From: Cronobacter turicensis z3032
GTDB lineage: Bacteria > Pseudomonadota > Gammaproteobacteria > Enterobacterales > Enterobacteriaceae
NCBI GenBank assembly: GCA_000027065.2
Contig: FN543093.2
Location: forward strand, 562,074-626,073
DNA: 64,000 nt
Reading direction: 5' to 3'
Below the pieces are notes generated by a model, which did no database searches, was not told where the DNA came from, and saw only the letters and a program-made list of their open reading frames with translations. The first letter of the stretch is position 1. Each line of letters begins with the position of its first letter. The position numbers were made by a program, and so were the translations under genes. Below are positions 17,125 through 25,672 of this stretch, piece by piece.

Positions 17125-18155
17125 TTCAGCGCGTCCGGATGGAATAAATCACTATCTTTGATTCGGAAATCCTCAAGCGTTGCCGTATGGGCATTGTTCC
17201 ATAGATCATAACCTGCAACACCTTCCGGTTCACCTGTTTCCCATCCCAGATTGCAGTAACGCTCATATTCCCTACATTCATGAGTGTAATAGTTTAAATC
17301 TACCTTTTCAGGAAAAATATTTTCTTCAACAATATTTTTTAGCCTGCTGACCATTACGTCATTCGCCGGATCGTATTCGAATCGGGACAAATGCTTTTCC
17401 ACAATTTTAATTCCTTCATGAGTGATTTCCACGCCATCCGTTGTCAGATTTTCAATCGGCCCGCCAGCCAGTTCAGGCTCAAATTGTCTGTCTGACGAAA
17501 CGCCTCTGGCACCAAAATGCTCAAGCTCCTCTAATTCAGTGAATCTCATCCTTCCCAGTGATAATCCGACGGTAACAGACGCCCCAGCAATGAGTAACCC
17601 TCTGTTAGTCATGATCTGGTTATAACCGTCGAGAGCCTCGCCGCCGAGATCTTCTGCTGCCTTCCTAAACCCTTCGCTATTACCGTTATAAATACCACCT
17701 GCGGCCAAAAGTCGGCCTGCACCTTTACTGTTGATCGTTTTTGTGGTCTGAGCATGCTGTACGGGAACTGCAGATGTTATGCCTTTTAACTGATGCGATA
17801 TCAGGTAACTGAGCCGGGATTGCAGCAACAAAGGGAGGTCATGCCGCAGGTTTCCGGAGGCGGTAAGAACGCCGGTAATAGTATTTTCGAGGAGACTTTG
17901 TCTCAGCAAAATGACTTTACCGGATTTGATATCTTCCAGCACATCCCGATATGCCATCCATGGATATTGGTAATGAAACTGGCGACACAGATTGACGAAC
18001 TGGCTATAGCCTATAGGCAGCTCCCATGCCCTGATTAACCGGTTCGGCTGTGCAGTAAAGGCAAGCTTATGTACAGCTGAATCCGGATGCAGGATATGGC
18101 AGATATCCCCGTAGCGAACATTATCGGCAGAAGTTGCCTGATAGCGATGAAGCAT
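17121..18155 (-). CDS. Putative polymorphic toxin / secreted effector
   Basis: A 344-residue protein without a signal peptide. The N-terminal 115 residues look like an adaptor or trafficking region. The middle is small-residue-rich (SKGAGRLLAAGGIYNG...NRGLLIAGASVTVGLSLGR), as in the pre-toxin regions of Rhs/PAAR and CDI proteins. The C-terminal 70 residues (VDLNYYTHECREYERYCNLGW...YDLWNNAHTATLEDF) look like a compact toxin domain rich in His, Glu and Trp. ATG 18155 has AAGGGA. It is followed by two coupled winged-helix genes that may confer immunity. The toxin reading is inference from architecture. Confidence 0.6.
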   Translation of the reverse strand: MLHRYQATSADNVRYGDICHILHPDSAVHKLAFTAQPNRLIRAWELPIGYSQFVNLCRQFHYQYPWMAYRDVLEDIKSGKVILLRQSLLENTITGVLTASGNLRHDLPLLLQSRLSYLISHQLKGITSAVPVQHAQTTKTINSKGAGRLLAAGGIYNGNSEGFRKAAEDLGGEALDGYNQIMTNRGLLIAGASVTVGLSLGRMRFTELEELEHFGARGVSSDRQFEPELAGGPIENLTTDGVEITHEGIKIVEKHLSRFEYDPANDVMVSRLKNIVEENIFPEKVDLNYYTHECREYERYCNLGWETGEPEGVAGYDLWNNAHTATLEDFRIKDSDLFHPDALK

Positions 18156-18783
18156 AATATCCCTTTTAGCACCACCGTGGGGTTTTAATTAAATAGTTAA
18201 ATATGTGATCGACTTTTTATTCTTAATGATCATCCCGCATGGTTGAGCATTATTTGTTAAATAATAGGTTTAAGTGATAATGGTCTACTCTGTAACAGGT
18301 TCTTAGTGGATGAAAAAATAATACGCCTGGATTGCTATCATTGAAAATTAAAAGTGTCGACATAACGGCGATATCGAGTGCTTAAGGTTGGGATTTATCT
18401 TTGTAATAGACGCTTCATTAACGTGTTTAATTAAAAGAGACTTGATTGCTTAATTGGTTGATTATATTGAATATAATATACTGTGGATTTCAAGCAATGC
18501 ATGGCTATATGCAGTTAATTACTATGTCGACTAATTCTTTTTCTGAAATTGAAATTGAAATTGTCGACTGAAGTATCTGTAACATGAGCGAGAACTGGAA
18601 CAGAGTGTCTACTCAATCCTTTCTCCGATGCTTATTACTTAACAATAAAAATAATGGCTGCGTGATGCCTGACTATTAATCGTTCCTCCCATGAATCCTC
18701 TTCGCCATAGGCTCTTCTTACGTTATGCTGAGCGTTTGCGTCTGACCATTTTTTAATTTAAGTGAAATTAACAGGGAAAGAAA
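18156..18783. other. Gene-free AT-rich region
   Basis: 628 bases between the divergent toxin and DUF2569 genes. I see no ORF with a ribosome site, no RNA gene and no transposon end. The only pattern is a short run of three ATTGAA-type hexamers near 18547-18562. It may contain silenced promoters or decayed sequence. Confidence 0.5.
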
Positions 18784-19278
18784 ATGAAGTGCATCCAGTG
18801 CAATGAAAACGAGCCGAACAAAGAGTCGGGGTTATGTCACGCTTGCGAAAAAACGGAAGCCAGTAAAATTAACGGGTTACTGTACTTGCCAGCCGCCGGG
18901 CTTATATTTAGCCTGATCTTTTTGCCGGTAGAGTTTTTTGATCTGGTCAGTGCGATAAGTGCGTACTTCAGCCGCTCGGGCATTATTACGTGGTATGCCG
19001 CAGGCGCGGTGGTGCTGTTAGTGGCGCTTATCAGTATTACCGCGTATGCAAGCTGGCATTTCTTCCAGCGTAAGCGGCACACGCCCCGCGCGATGGTTAT
19101 CTACTATCTGGCGGGGGTGGTAAGTGCGTTGTGGTTCGCTGTGCTGCCGGTGAGCCTGTTTGGCGCGAGCTGGGACAACAGCAGCATTCGCAGCGTCCTG
19201 TCGGCGTTTATCGGCGTCACGTGCTGGCTTCCGTACTTTTTAAAGTCCCCGCGCATCGCGCAGGTGTTCGTACGGTAA
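18784..19278 (+). CDS. DUF2569-type membrane protein with N-terminal zinc ribbon
   Basis: A 164-residue protein that begins with a four-cysteine ribbon (C3-x2-C6...C18-x2-C21) and continues with four predicted membrane helices (about 32-55, 70-95, 105-127 and 133-152), the layout of DUF2569 proteins. The function of the family is unknown. ATG 18784 follows AGGGAAAG. It is convergent with yjiN, whose stop is seven bases away. Confidence 0.75.
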   Translation: MKCIQCNENEPNKESGLCHACEKTEASKINGLLYLPAAGLIFSLIFLPVEFFDLVSAISAYFSRSGIITWYAAGAVVLLVALISITAYASWHFFQRKRHTPRAMVIYYLAGVVSALWFAVLPVSLFGASWDNSSIRSVLSAFIGVTCWLPYFLKSPRIAQVFVR

Positions 19279-19285
19279 TCACGGC

Positions 19286-20551
19286 TCAGAGCAGGTGAGG
19301 TATCTGCGACAACAGATACAGCACCAGCCCGATGGTGCCGCCGACCAGCGTGCCGTTGATGCGGATAAACTGTAAGTCTTTGCCGATGTTGAGCTCAATC
19401 TGCTGCGACATCTCGCGCGCGTCCCAGCTTTTTACCGTGTCGCTGATATGGCGCGTCAGGAATGTAGCGAACTCCGGCGCGACGGTGGTGGCCGCCTGTT
19501 CAAGATGTTCGTTAAACGAGGCGCGCAGGGCGCTGTCGGCCATCAGCGATTCGCCGAACCACTGCCCGGCATCGGCGATGCGCTGACGGGTGCGGGAATC
19601 TTCCGCCTGCATGTCGTTCTTCAGCCAGCCGCGCACGTCGCCCCACAGCTCCGCCAGGTAGCGGTTAAACGCCTCGTCCTCTTTCAGGTACGCCTTAATG
19701 CCATCGGCGCGCTCGGCCATCTCCGGGTCGCTTTTCAGCTTCTCGATGAAATCCACGGTGATGCGATCAAAGGCCAGGCGCAACTGATGCCCCTGGTCGT
19801 GGCTGATGTCGTCGAGCATGGAATTGACGGCGCTGGAGACCAGCTCGGCGCTGTGTTCGCCGAGCCACTCGGTAGGCAGAATTTTCGCTTTACGCGGGTG
19901 CTCGGTCTTCAGCCAGTGGACAATCTGGCGGGCGATGAAGTCGCGCGTGCTCTGCTTCTGCACCAGGCGAATCAGCTTGCCGATAAGCGCATCCAGCAAC
20001 ACCTGATGACGGTTGTTTTTGGTCATGCTCTCCAGCATCAGCGCGCTGGTCTGGGTAAGATCGACTTTATCAATCGCCTTATGCACCGCGCGCTTTAATA
20101 ACCCCTGAATGCGGCTGTCGTCGGTGAGTTCCAGAAAACCGCTCATCACCTGCACCAGGTTCTGGCCCACGCGCTGCGCGTTGGCAGGCTGGCTGAGCCA
20201 CTGGCCGAGCAACTGCGCCGGTTCGTGGCGACGGATCAGCGCGACCAGCGAGTCGGTATCAAGGAATTTCTCCTGCACAAACTGCCCGAGGTTCTCGCCG
20301 ATGCGGTCTTTTTTACGGGGAATAATCGCGGTGTGGCGTGAGATAAAAGGGATAGGCACACGGCGAAACAGCGCCACCACGGCGAACCAGTCCGCCAGCG
20401 CGCCCACCATCGCGGCTTCCGCGATAGCCTTAACGCCGCTCACCCAGAAACCGGGCGGCAAAAACAGGGTAGTGACAAAGGTCGCCGCCGCCGTCAGCAG
20501 CAGGCCGAGCGCCAGACGCTTGGCGCGCTTTAATTCAGCTAATTTTTCCAT
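19286..20551 (-). CDS. yjiN: DUF445 inner membrane protein YjiN
   Basis: A 421-residue DUF445 protein, close to the E. coli YjiN length. The N-terminus has a hydrophobic helix and then [46 protein letters not shown], diagnostic for the family; a long helical region and a C-terminal membrane helix follow. The physiological role is unclear. It neighbours yjiR and yjiS as in the E. coli yji region. Confidence 0.92.
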   Translation of the reverse strand: MEKLAELKRAKRLALGLLLTAAATFVTTLFLPPGFWVSGVKAIAEAAMVGALADWFAVVALFRRVPIPFISRHTAIIPRKKDRIGENLGQFVQEKFLDTDSLVALIRRHEPAQLLGQWLSQPANAQRVGQNLVQVMSGFLELTDDSRIQGLLKRAVHKAIDKVDLTQTSALMLESMTKNNRHQVLLDALIGKLIRLVQKQSTRDFIARQIVHWLKTEHPRKAKILPTEWLGEHSAELVSSAVNSMLDDISHDQGHQLRLAFDRITVDFIEKLKSDPEMAERADGIKAYLKEDEAFNRYLAELWGDVRGWLKNDMQAEDSRTRQRIADAGQWFGESLMADSALRASFNEHLEQAATTVAPEFATFLTRHISDTVKSWDAREMSQQIELNIGKDLQFIRINGTLVGGTIGLVLYLLSQIPHLL

Positions 20552-20604
20552 GCGTTAAGCATATAACCCATGCGGCGGTTGCGACAGGGGATAACTCCGT
20601 AGTC

Positions 20605-22023
20605 TCAGCTCTCTTCCATCGCGTGATGCAGCGCCTCGCCAATCTGTTGCAGCGCCTCGCGGTGATGCTCAGTGGCAGGCAGCGCGCAGTTGATGCGCAG
20701 GCAGTTGCGGTATTTGCCCGAGGCGGAAAAGAGCGAGCCGGGGGCGACACGGATTTTCAGGCGCGTCAGCTGGCGCGCCACGCAGACGATATCGACGCTC
20801 TCCGGCAGTTCTATCCAGAGCATAAACCCGCCTTTAGGGCGCGTGACGCAGATGCCGCACGGGAAATATTCACGCACCCAGCAGGTGTAGGTTTCCATCT
20901 GGCGCTGATAGTGCTGGCGCATCCGGCGCAGGTGACGGTGATAGTGGCCGTCGCGGATGAATGCCGCTACCGCGAGCTGCGTGGCGGGCACGTTGGTGCC
21001 GCTGGCGGCGTATTTCATCTGCAGCACGCGCCCGTGGTAACGCCCCGGCGCTATCCAGCCCACCCGCAGGCCGGGAGCGAGGGTTTTCGTCACCGAGCTG
21101 CACAGGATGACGCGCCCGTCGATATCCCAGGATTTAATGGTGCGGGGGCGCGGGTAGTCGGTCGCCAGCTCGCCGTAGATATCGTCTTCAAAAATGATGA
21201 TGTCGTGGCGCTGGGCCAGCGCCAGCACCGCGCGTTTGCGCGCATCAGGCATGATAAAGCCGAGCGGGTTATTGCAGTTCGGCACCAGGATCACGCCTTT
21301 AATCGGCCACTGTTCCAGCGCCAGCTCAAGCGCTTCGACGCTGATGCCGGTCTGCGAATCGGTCGGGATCTCAATGGCTTTGATATCAAGGCTTCGCAGC
21401 AACTGCATGGTGCCGTAGTAGCAGGGCGATTCCACGGCGACGATATCGCCGGGCTTGCAGACGGCCAGCAGGGCCACTGAGAGCGCGTTGTGACAGCCGC
21501 TGGTGATGATAAGTTCGTCAGCGCTGATGTTCGCGCCGCCATCCAGCATCAGGCGGGCTATCTGCTGGCGCAGTTCCGGGCGGCCCGCCAGATCGTCATA
21601 GCTAAAGACGTCCAGCTGATTGTGTTGCACCACACGGCTCATCTCGCGCCAGAGCGGTTTAAGCGTCGGGTGGGTGATATCCGGCGCGCCGCCGCCAAAC
21701 GTCGTCAGGCTTTTATCGCCGCGCCCGTCAAGGAGCGTCATCACTTCATCCCACTGAGTCACCTCAACCGGGCGCTGTACCGGGCGCGTCATCGCAGGCA
21801 CCGGCGGCTGCATTTTGCGCGGCGCGACAAAATACCCTGAGCGCGGGCGCGGCACGATGAGCTGCTGATTCTCCAGCACCAGATACGCCTGCTGTACGGT
21901 GCTGATGCTGACGCCGTGCTCCTGGCTCAGGCTGCGCACCGACGGCAGTTTTTCACCGTGGCGGTACAGGCCCTGTTCGATTCGCTCCGCCAGCAGACAG
22001 GCGAGGTGCTGATAACGCGTCAT
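20605..22023 (-). CDS. yjiR: MocR-type GntR/aminotransferase regulator YjiR
   Basis: A 472-residue MocR-type protein. Residues 1-70 are a GntR winged helix (LPSVRSLSQEHGVSISTVQQAYLVLE), and the rest is a fold-type I aminotransferase domain with the PLP lysine in SSVTKTLAPGLRVGW. The start at ATG 22023 (MTRYQHLACLLAERI) is chosen over upstream in-frame starts because it matches E. coli YjiR (470 residues). Such proteins use PLP to sense amines or vitamin B6; the target is unknown. Divergent to yjiS. Confidence 0.93.
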   Translation of the reverse strand: MTRYQHLACLLAERIEQGLYRHGEKLPSVRSLSQEHGVSISTVQQAYLVLENQQLIVPRPRSGYFVAPRKMQPPVPAMTRPVQRPVEVTQWDEVMTLLDGRGDKSLTTFGGGAPDITHPTLKPLWREMSRVVQHNQLDVFSYDDLAGRPELRQQIARLMLDGGANISADELIITSGCHNALSVALLAVCKPGDIVAVESPCYYGTMQLLRSLDIKAIEIPTDSQTGISVEALELALEQWPIKGVILVPNCNNPLGFIMPDARKRAVLALAQRHDIIIFEDDIYGELATDYPRPRTIKSWDIDGRVILCSSVTKTLAPGLRVGWIAPGRYHGRVLQMKYAASGTNVPATQLAVAAFIRDGHYHRHLRRMRQHYQRQMETYTCWVREYFPCGICVTRPKGGFMLWIELPESVDIVCVARQLTRLKIRVAPGSLFSASGKYRNCLRINCALPATEHHREALQQIGEALHHAMEES

Positions 22024-22199
22024 GCTGTATGCTCCCTTGATACAATACAGATCATCAAACCGGTACAGATAACGGCACAATACGCCTTTCAGCCGCTTAT
22101 GTCGCGCTTCTGTATGGTTAACAAAGACATTTTGTGAATCTGTATTGTTACGGGCGATCCCGGCCATCATAAGGCTCAGCCTGACACAGGAGAGCGACG

Positions 22200-22364
22200 A
22201 TGGAATTTCACGAGAACCGACCCCGCAGACCGTTTATTGGCTTCATACTGATCTGGCGCGCCTGGAAAGCCTGGCGGCTGCGCGCGCAGACCCGAAAAGT
22301 GTTCAGCAGAATGAACGAGGCGCAGCTGCGCGATGTCGGGCTGCGACGCGACGATACGTATTGA
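22200..22364 (+). CDS. yjiS: DUF1127 small protein YjiS
   Basis: A 54-residue protein, MEFHENRPRRPFIGFI at the start and MNEAQLRDVGLRRDDTY at the end, the same length as E. coli YjiS. DUF1127 proteins are small arginine-rich proteins; some bind RNA or proteins, but the role of YjiS is not established. ATG 22200 has an AGGAGAG ribosome site. It lies divergent to yjiR and convergent with symE, the same order as in E. coli. Confidence 0.92.
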   Translation: MEFHENRPRRPFIGFILIWRAWKAWRLRAQTRKVFSRMNEAQLRDVGLRRDDTY

Positions 22365-22371
22365 GCTTCCG

Positions 22372-22395
22372 GCGCGGGCGGCATGTTGCCCGCGC
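22372..22395. terminator. Hairpin between yjiS and symE
   Basis: The perfect 8-bp stem GCGCGGGC / GCCCGCGC, loop GGCATGTT, sits between two convergent stops, with CTTTCTTTTT downstream on the plus strand inside the symE end. Probably a shared terminator. Confidence 0.55.
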
Positions 22396-22399
22396 GCAT

Positions 22400-22756
22400 T
22401 CACACTTTCTTTTTACGCTTGCCAGCGATCACCTCGATAAACTCCTGCACCTGCTGTTGCTTGCGCACCGACAGTTTGCAAACGCGACGCAGAGATTTCA
22501 GCAGCGGCGGATCTTCCGGCTCCGGCGCGCGCGCCGTGATGACAATACAGCCGGGCATCACCCGCACATCCGCATCGGTGCCGGTAGGGAAACCGGCTTC
22601 CTCCAGCCATCTGCCGCGAAGCGTCAGCGCGGCCAGATTGACGCCGTCATGAAAGCGGCTGGCGTAGCTCACGCGGATGCGGCGTGGCTCGGTGAGCGCG
22701 GCAGGCGCGGGATGCACTTCAGGTAATGCTTCAGGGAGCACGGATAACGTCGACAT
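22400..22756 (-). CDS. symE: SymE-like SOS-induced toxin
   Basis: A 118-residue SymE-family protein: [47 protein letters not shown] and [22 protein letters not shown] match E. coli SymE closely. SymE has an AbrB-like fold and acts on nucleic acids; it is a type I toxin held down by the antisense RNA SymR, LexA and Lon. ATG 22756 has a very strong AAGGAGGA site, and a LexA-like box lies about 42-57 bases upstream. In E. coli symE sits beside hsdS in the immigration control region; here no restriction genes are adjacent. Confidence 0.92.
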   Translation of the reverse strand: MSTLSVLPEALPEVHPAPAALTEPRRIRVSYASRFHDGVNLAALTLRGRWLEEAGFPTGTDADVRVMPGCIVITARAPEPEDPPLLKSLRRVCKLSVRKQQQVQEFIEVIAGKRKKKV

Positions 22757-22797
22757 AGTTCCTCCTTAAAGGGGCAGCAAAGCTGGCCTGCAAAACA

Positions 22798-22813
22798 CTG
22801 GTATTATATACAG
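22798..22813. promoter_or_regulatory. LexA box of symE
   Basis: CTGGTATTATATACAG fits CTGT-N8-ACAG with one mismatch in one half, and it is flanked by TA. It lies upstream of the SymE ribosome site. SOS control of symE is known in E. coli. Confidence 0.8.
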
Positions 22814-22893
22814 TAATTAAAGGAGGGAACCTTTGTGAAATCCGAAAAGCGGCGGGAAAATCGTCGGCCTGCTAAGGCCGACGCAGGAGAACA

Positions 22894-24003
22894 TTAATGC
22901 GCGTGCGGCACGTCGGTGTCGGCGCTGATGCGCAGGCCGTCGGCGTCAAACACCATACAGTCGCGCGGGCGAAAGCCCACTTCCACCGCCTGCCACGGAC
23001 TGAAATGCACGTCGCCCGGCAGCAAAATCTTCATATTGTCATGCCCGTAACACTGGCCAAACAGATAGGTGTTGTTGCCAAGGCGTTCCACCACTTCGCA
23101 GTTAAAGGTTAATGAGACTTCCGTCTGCGCGCCGGTGGAGAGATGTTCCGGGCGAATGCCCAGCGTCACCGCATCGCCGGGCTTCAGCGGCGCGGTGTGA
23201 ATGGCCAGCCGCAGCGTTTTACCCTGCGAGAGCGTGACGTCCAGCGCGCCGTCTTCCCAGCACGCCACAGTGGCAGGCAGGAAATTCATCTTCGGCGAGC
23301 CGATAAACCCGGCCACGAATTTATTAACCGGATTGTAGTAAAGCGCCATCGGCGAGCCCATCTGCTCCACTTTGCCGTAGTTCATCACCACGATTTTATC
23401 GGCGAGCGTCATCGCCTCAATCTGATCGTGGGTGACATACACCATCGTGGTTTTCAGCTCCTGATGGAGCCTCGCGATATGCAGACGCATCTCGACGCGC
23501 AGTTCGGCGTCAAGGTTGGAGAGCGGTTCGTCGAACATAAAAACCTGCGGGTTACGCACAATCGCGCGGCCAATCGCCACGCGCTGGCGCTGGCCGCCGG
23601 AGAGCTGTTTGGGTTTGCGATCCAGCAGGTGCGAGAGTTGCAGGGTTTTCGCCACCATCTCCACCTGATGACGAATCTGATCTTTCGGCACTTTATTGAC
23701 CTTCAGCCCGTAGCCCATGTTCTCCGCCACCGTCATGTGCGGATAGAGCGCGTAGGACTGAAAGACCATCGCCACGCCGCGGTGCGAGGGCGCCACGTCG
23801 TTCATCACCTCATCGCCAATCAGCACCTCGCCGTCGCTCACCTCTTCAAGGCCCGCGATCATGCGCAGCAGCGTGGACTTTCCGCAGCCGGACGGCCCGA
23901 CGAACACCGCAAATTCGCCGTCGGCAATATCGAGATTGATATTGTGCAGGGTTTCGGTTTTCCCGAACCGTTTGGTGACATTCCTCAGTCTTATGCTGGA
24001 CAT
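22894..24003 (-). CDS. ganK: Galactan-oligosaccharide ABC importer ATPase
   Basis: A 369-residue MalK/UgpC-type ATPase: Walker A GPSGCGKST at residues 36-44, the signature LSGGQRQR, Walker B VFMFDEPLSNLD, and a C-terminal TOBE/regulatory domain. ATG 24003 (MSSIRLRNVTKRFG) is preferred to upstream in-frame starts. It energises the MalFG-like permeases encoded divergently at 25673-27841. Divergent placement next to the binding protein, with a shared promoter region, matches the ganK arrangement of pectinolytic enterobacteria; the substrate assignment rests on the galactanase genes. Confidence 0.88.
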   Translation of the reverse strand: MSSIRLRNVTKRFGKTETLHNINLDIADGEFAVFVGPSGCGKSTLLRMIAGLEEVSDGEVLIGDEVMNDVAPSHRGVAMVFQSYALYPHMTVAENMGYGLKVNKVPKDQIRHQVEMVAKTLQLSHLLDRKPKQLSGGQRQRVAIGRAIVRNPQVFMFDEPLSNLDAELRVEMRLHIARLHQELKTTMVYVTHDQIEAMTLADKIVVMNYGKVEQMGSPMALYYNPVNKFVAGFIGSPKMNFLPATVACWEDGALDVTLSQGKTLRLAIHTAPLKPGDAVTLGIRPEHLSTGAQTEVSLTFNCEVVERLGNNTYLFGQCYGHDNMKILLPGDVHFSPWQAVEVGFRPRDCMVFDADGLRISADTDVPHAH

Positions 24004-24070
24004 CAGGGTTCCTCGAAAGTGTAAGCCGTGTTGGCCGCTGGCGTTTCTGATGGATGCTGAACGTCTTTTT

Positions 24071-24086
24071 TGTATTACGTGTAACA
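24071..24086. promoter_or_regulatory. Candidate GanR operator 1 (ganK side)
   Basis: TGTATTACGTGTAACA resembles TGTATTACGTTCACA in front of the porin gene (33088-33102) and related sites at 24328-24344 and 33228-33241. A shared ATTACGT core in all promoters of the locus suggests the LacI-type regulator encoded at 33340. Confidence 0.45.
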
Positions 24087-24174
24087 ATTCAGCGAAGTGA
24101 TGCGCAACGGCTTGAAATCAGTGTCATGACTATAACTTCCCCGGATTTCGCCCCCTATCGCCGGTTTTCATTTC

Positions 24175-24190
24175 TGTAACGACGATCACA
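24175..24190. promoter_or_regulatory. Candidate CRP site in the ganK/ganE divergent region
   Basis: TGTAACGACGATCACA matches TGTGA-N6-TCACA with one mismatch. It lies between the divergent ATPase and binding-protein genes and would give catabolite control in both directions. The rest of 24004-24363 shows AT-rich promoter-like sequence and no gene. Confidence 0.6.
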
Positions 24191-24363
24191 CAACGCACAG
24201 TTTTTTGTAGAGTTATCAGGGTTGTCAGCGTAGCGTATAACAAAATGAAAATTCGCTGGGTGGGCTTTTACAGGCTGCGTGGTTACAGCGATTTGGCTTT
24301 AAAGCAGAAGTGAAGCACTCAATAAAAACAACGTAATTGTTATACCTTCACATGAGGTTGATA

Positions 24364-25587
24364 ATGAAAAAGAACATCCTTACCGCCCTGGTTCTCTCCG
24401 CTCTGATGGTCAGCGCCGGCGCCAGCGCGGCGACCCGACAGCTTAACGTGTGGGAAGACATTAAAAAATCCGCCGGAATTAAGGATGCCGTGGCGGCATT
24501 TGAAAAGCAGTACGACGTGAAAGTGAACATGCAGGAGATGCCGTTCGCCCAGCAGCTCGAAAAACTGCGTCTCGACGGCCCGGCGGGGATCGGTCCGGAT
24601 GTGCTGGTGATCCCAAACGATCAGCTGGGCGGCGCGGTGGTGCAGGGGCTGTTAACGCCGCTGACGCTTGATAAAAAGCAGACCGACGCGTTTACGCCGT
24701 CTTCCGTTGCGGCGTTCCGCATGGATAACGCCCAGTACGGCGTGCCGAAAGCCGTCGAAACGCTGGTGCTTATCTACAACAAAGATCTGGTGGAAAAGCC
24801 GTTCGACAGCCTCCAGGCCTGGTATGACTTCTCTAAAGCGCAGCGTGCGAAAGATCAGTACGGCCTGCTCGCCAAGTTCGATCAGATTTACTACAGCTGG
24901 GGCGCCATCGGCCCGATGGGCGGCTACATCTTCGGGAAAAACGACAAAGGCGGCTTTAACCCGCTGGATGTGGGCCTGAACAAGCCCGGCGCGGTGGAAG
25001 CCGTCACCTTCCTGAAAAAATTCTATGCCGACGGCGTCTTTCCGGCGGGGATCATCGGCGATAACGGCCTGAACGCTATCGATTCGCTGTTTACCGAGAA
25101 GAAAGCGGCGGCGGTGATTAACGGCCCGTGGGCGTTCCAGCCTTACGAAGCCGCAGGCATTAACTACGGCGTGGCCCCGCTGCCGACGCTGCCGGACGGC
25201 AAACCGATGAGCTCGTTTCTCGGCGTGAAAGGCTACGTGGTCTCCACCTGGAGTAAAGACAAAGCCCTGGCGCAGCAGTTTATCGAGTTCATCAACCAGC
25301 CGCAGTATGTGAAAACGCGCTATATCGCGACGCGCGAGATCCCGCCGCTGGTGGCGCTGATGGACGATCCGGTGATTAAGGGCGATCAGAAAGCGAGTGC
25401 TGTGGCGGTACAGGCGGCGCGCGCCAGCGCGATGCCGGGCATTCCTGAAATGGGCGAAGTGTGGGCGCCCGCCAACGCGGCGCTTGAGCTGAGCGTCACC
25501 GGCAAGCAGGAGCCGAAAACCGCGCTCGATAACGCGGTGAAACAGATAACCATGCAGATTGAAGCGATGCAGGCCAGTAATCAGTAA
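24364..25587 (+). CDS. ganE: Galactan-oligosaccharide periplasmic binding protein
   Basis: A 407-residue MalE-type solute-binding protein with a clear signal peptide (MKKNILTALVLSALMVSAGASA) and a mature start near ATRQLNVWEDI. ATG 24364 follows GAGGT; an upstream in-frame ATG would spoil the signal. It delivers oligosaccharides to the permeases encoded just downstream. A strong hairpin after the gene may let it be expressed above the permeases, as is usual for binding proteins. Confidence 0.88.
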   Translation: MKKNILTALVLSALMVSAGASAATRQLNVWEDIKKSAGIKDAVAAFEKQYDVKVNMQEMPFAQQLEKLRLDGPAGIGPDVLVIPNDQLGGAVVQGLLTPLTLDKKQTDAFTPSSVAAFRMDNAQYGVPKAVETLVLIYNKDLVEKPFDSLQAWYDFSKAQRAKDQYGLLAKFDQIYYSWGAIGPMGGYIFGKNDKGGFNPLDVGLNKPGAVEAVTFLKKFYADGVFPAGIIGDNGLNAIDSLFTEKKAAAVINGPWAFQPYEAAGINYGVAPLPTLPDGKPMSSFLGVKGYVVSTWSKDKALAQQFIEFINQPQYVKTRYIATREIPPLVALMDDPVIKGDQKASAVAVQAARASAMPGIPEMGEVWAPANAALELSVTGKQEPKTALDNAVKQITMQIEAMQASNQ

Positions 25588-25630
25588 GCCGTACCCGGCG
25601 GCGTCTGCGGGCGTCGCCGGATGAACCGTT

Positions 25631-25657
25631 AAAAGCGGGAGGGGCGCCTCCCGTTTT
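25631..25657 (+). terminator. Intra-operon hairpin after ganE
   Basis: The perfect stem CGGGAGG / CCTCCCG, loop GGCG, is flanked by AAAA and TTTT (25631-25657). It lies between the binding protein and the first permease. Probably a leaky terminator or mRNA stabiliser. Confidence 0.7.
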
Positions 25658-25672
25658 CAGAAGGAGCCGTGT

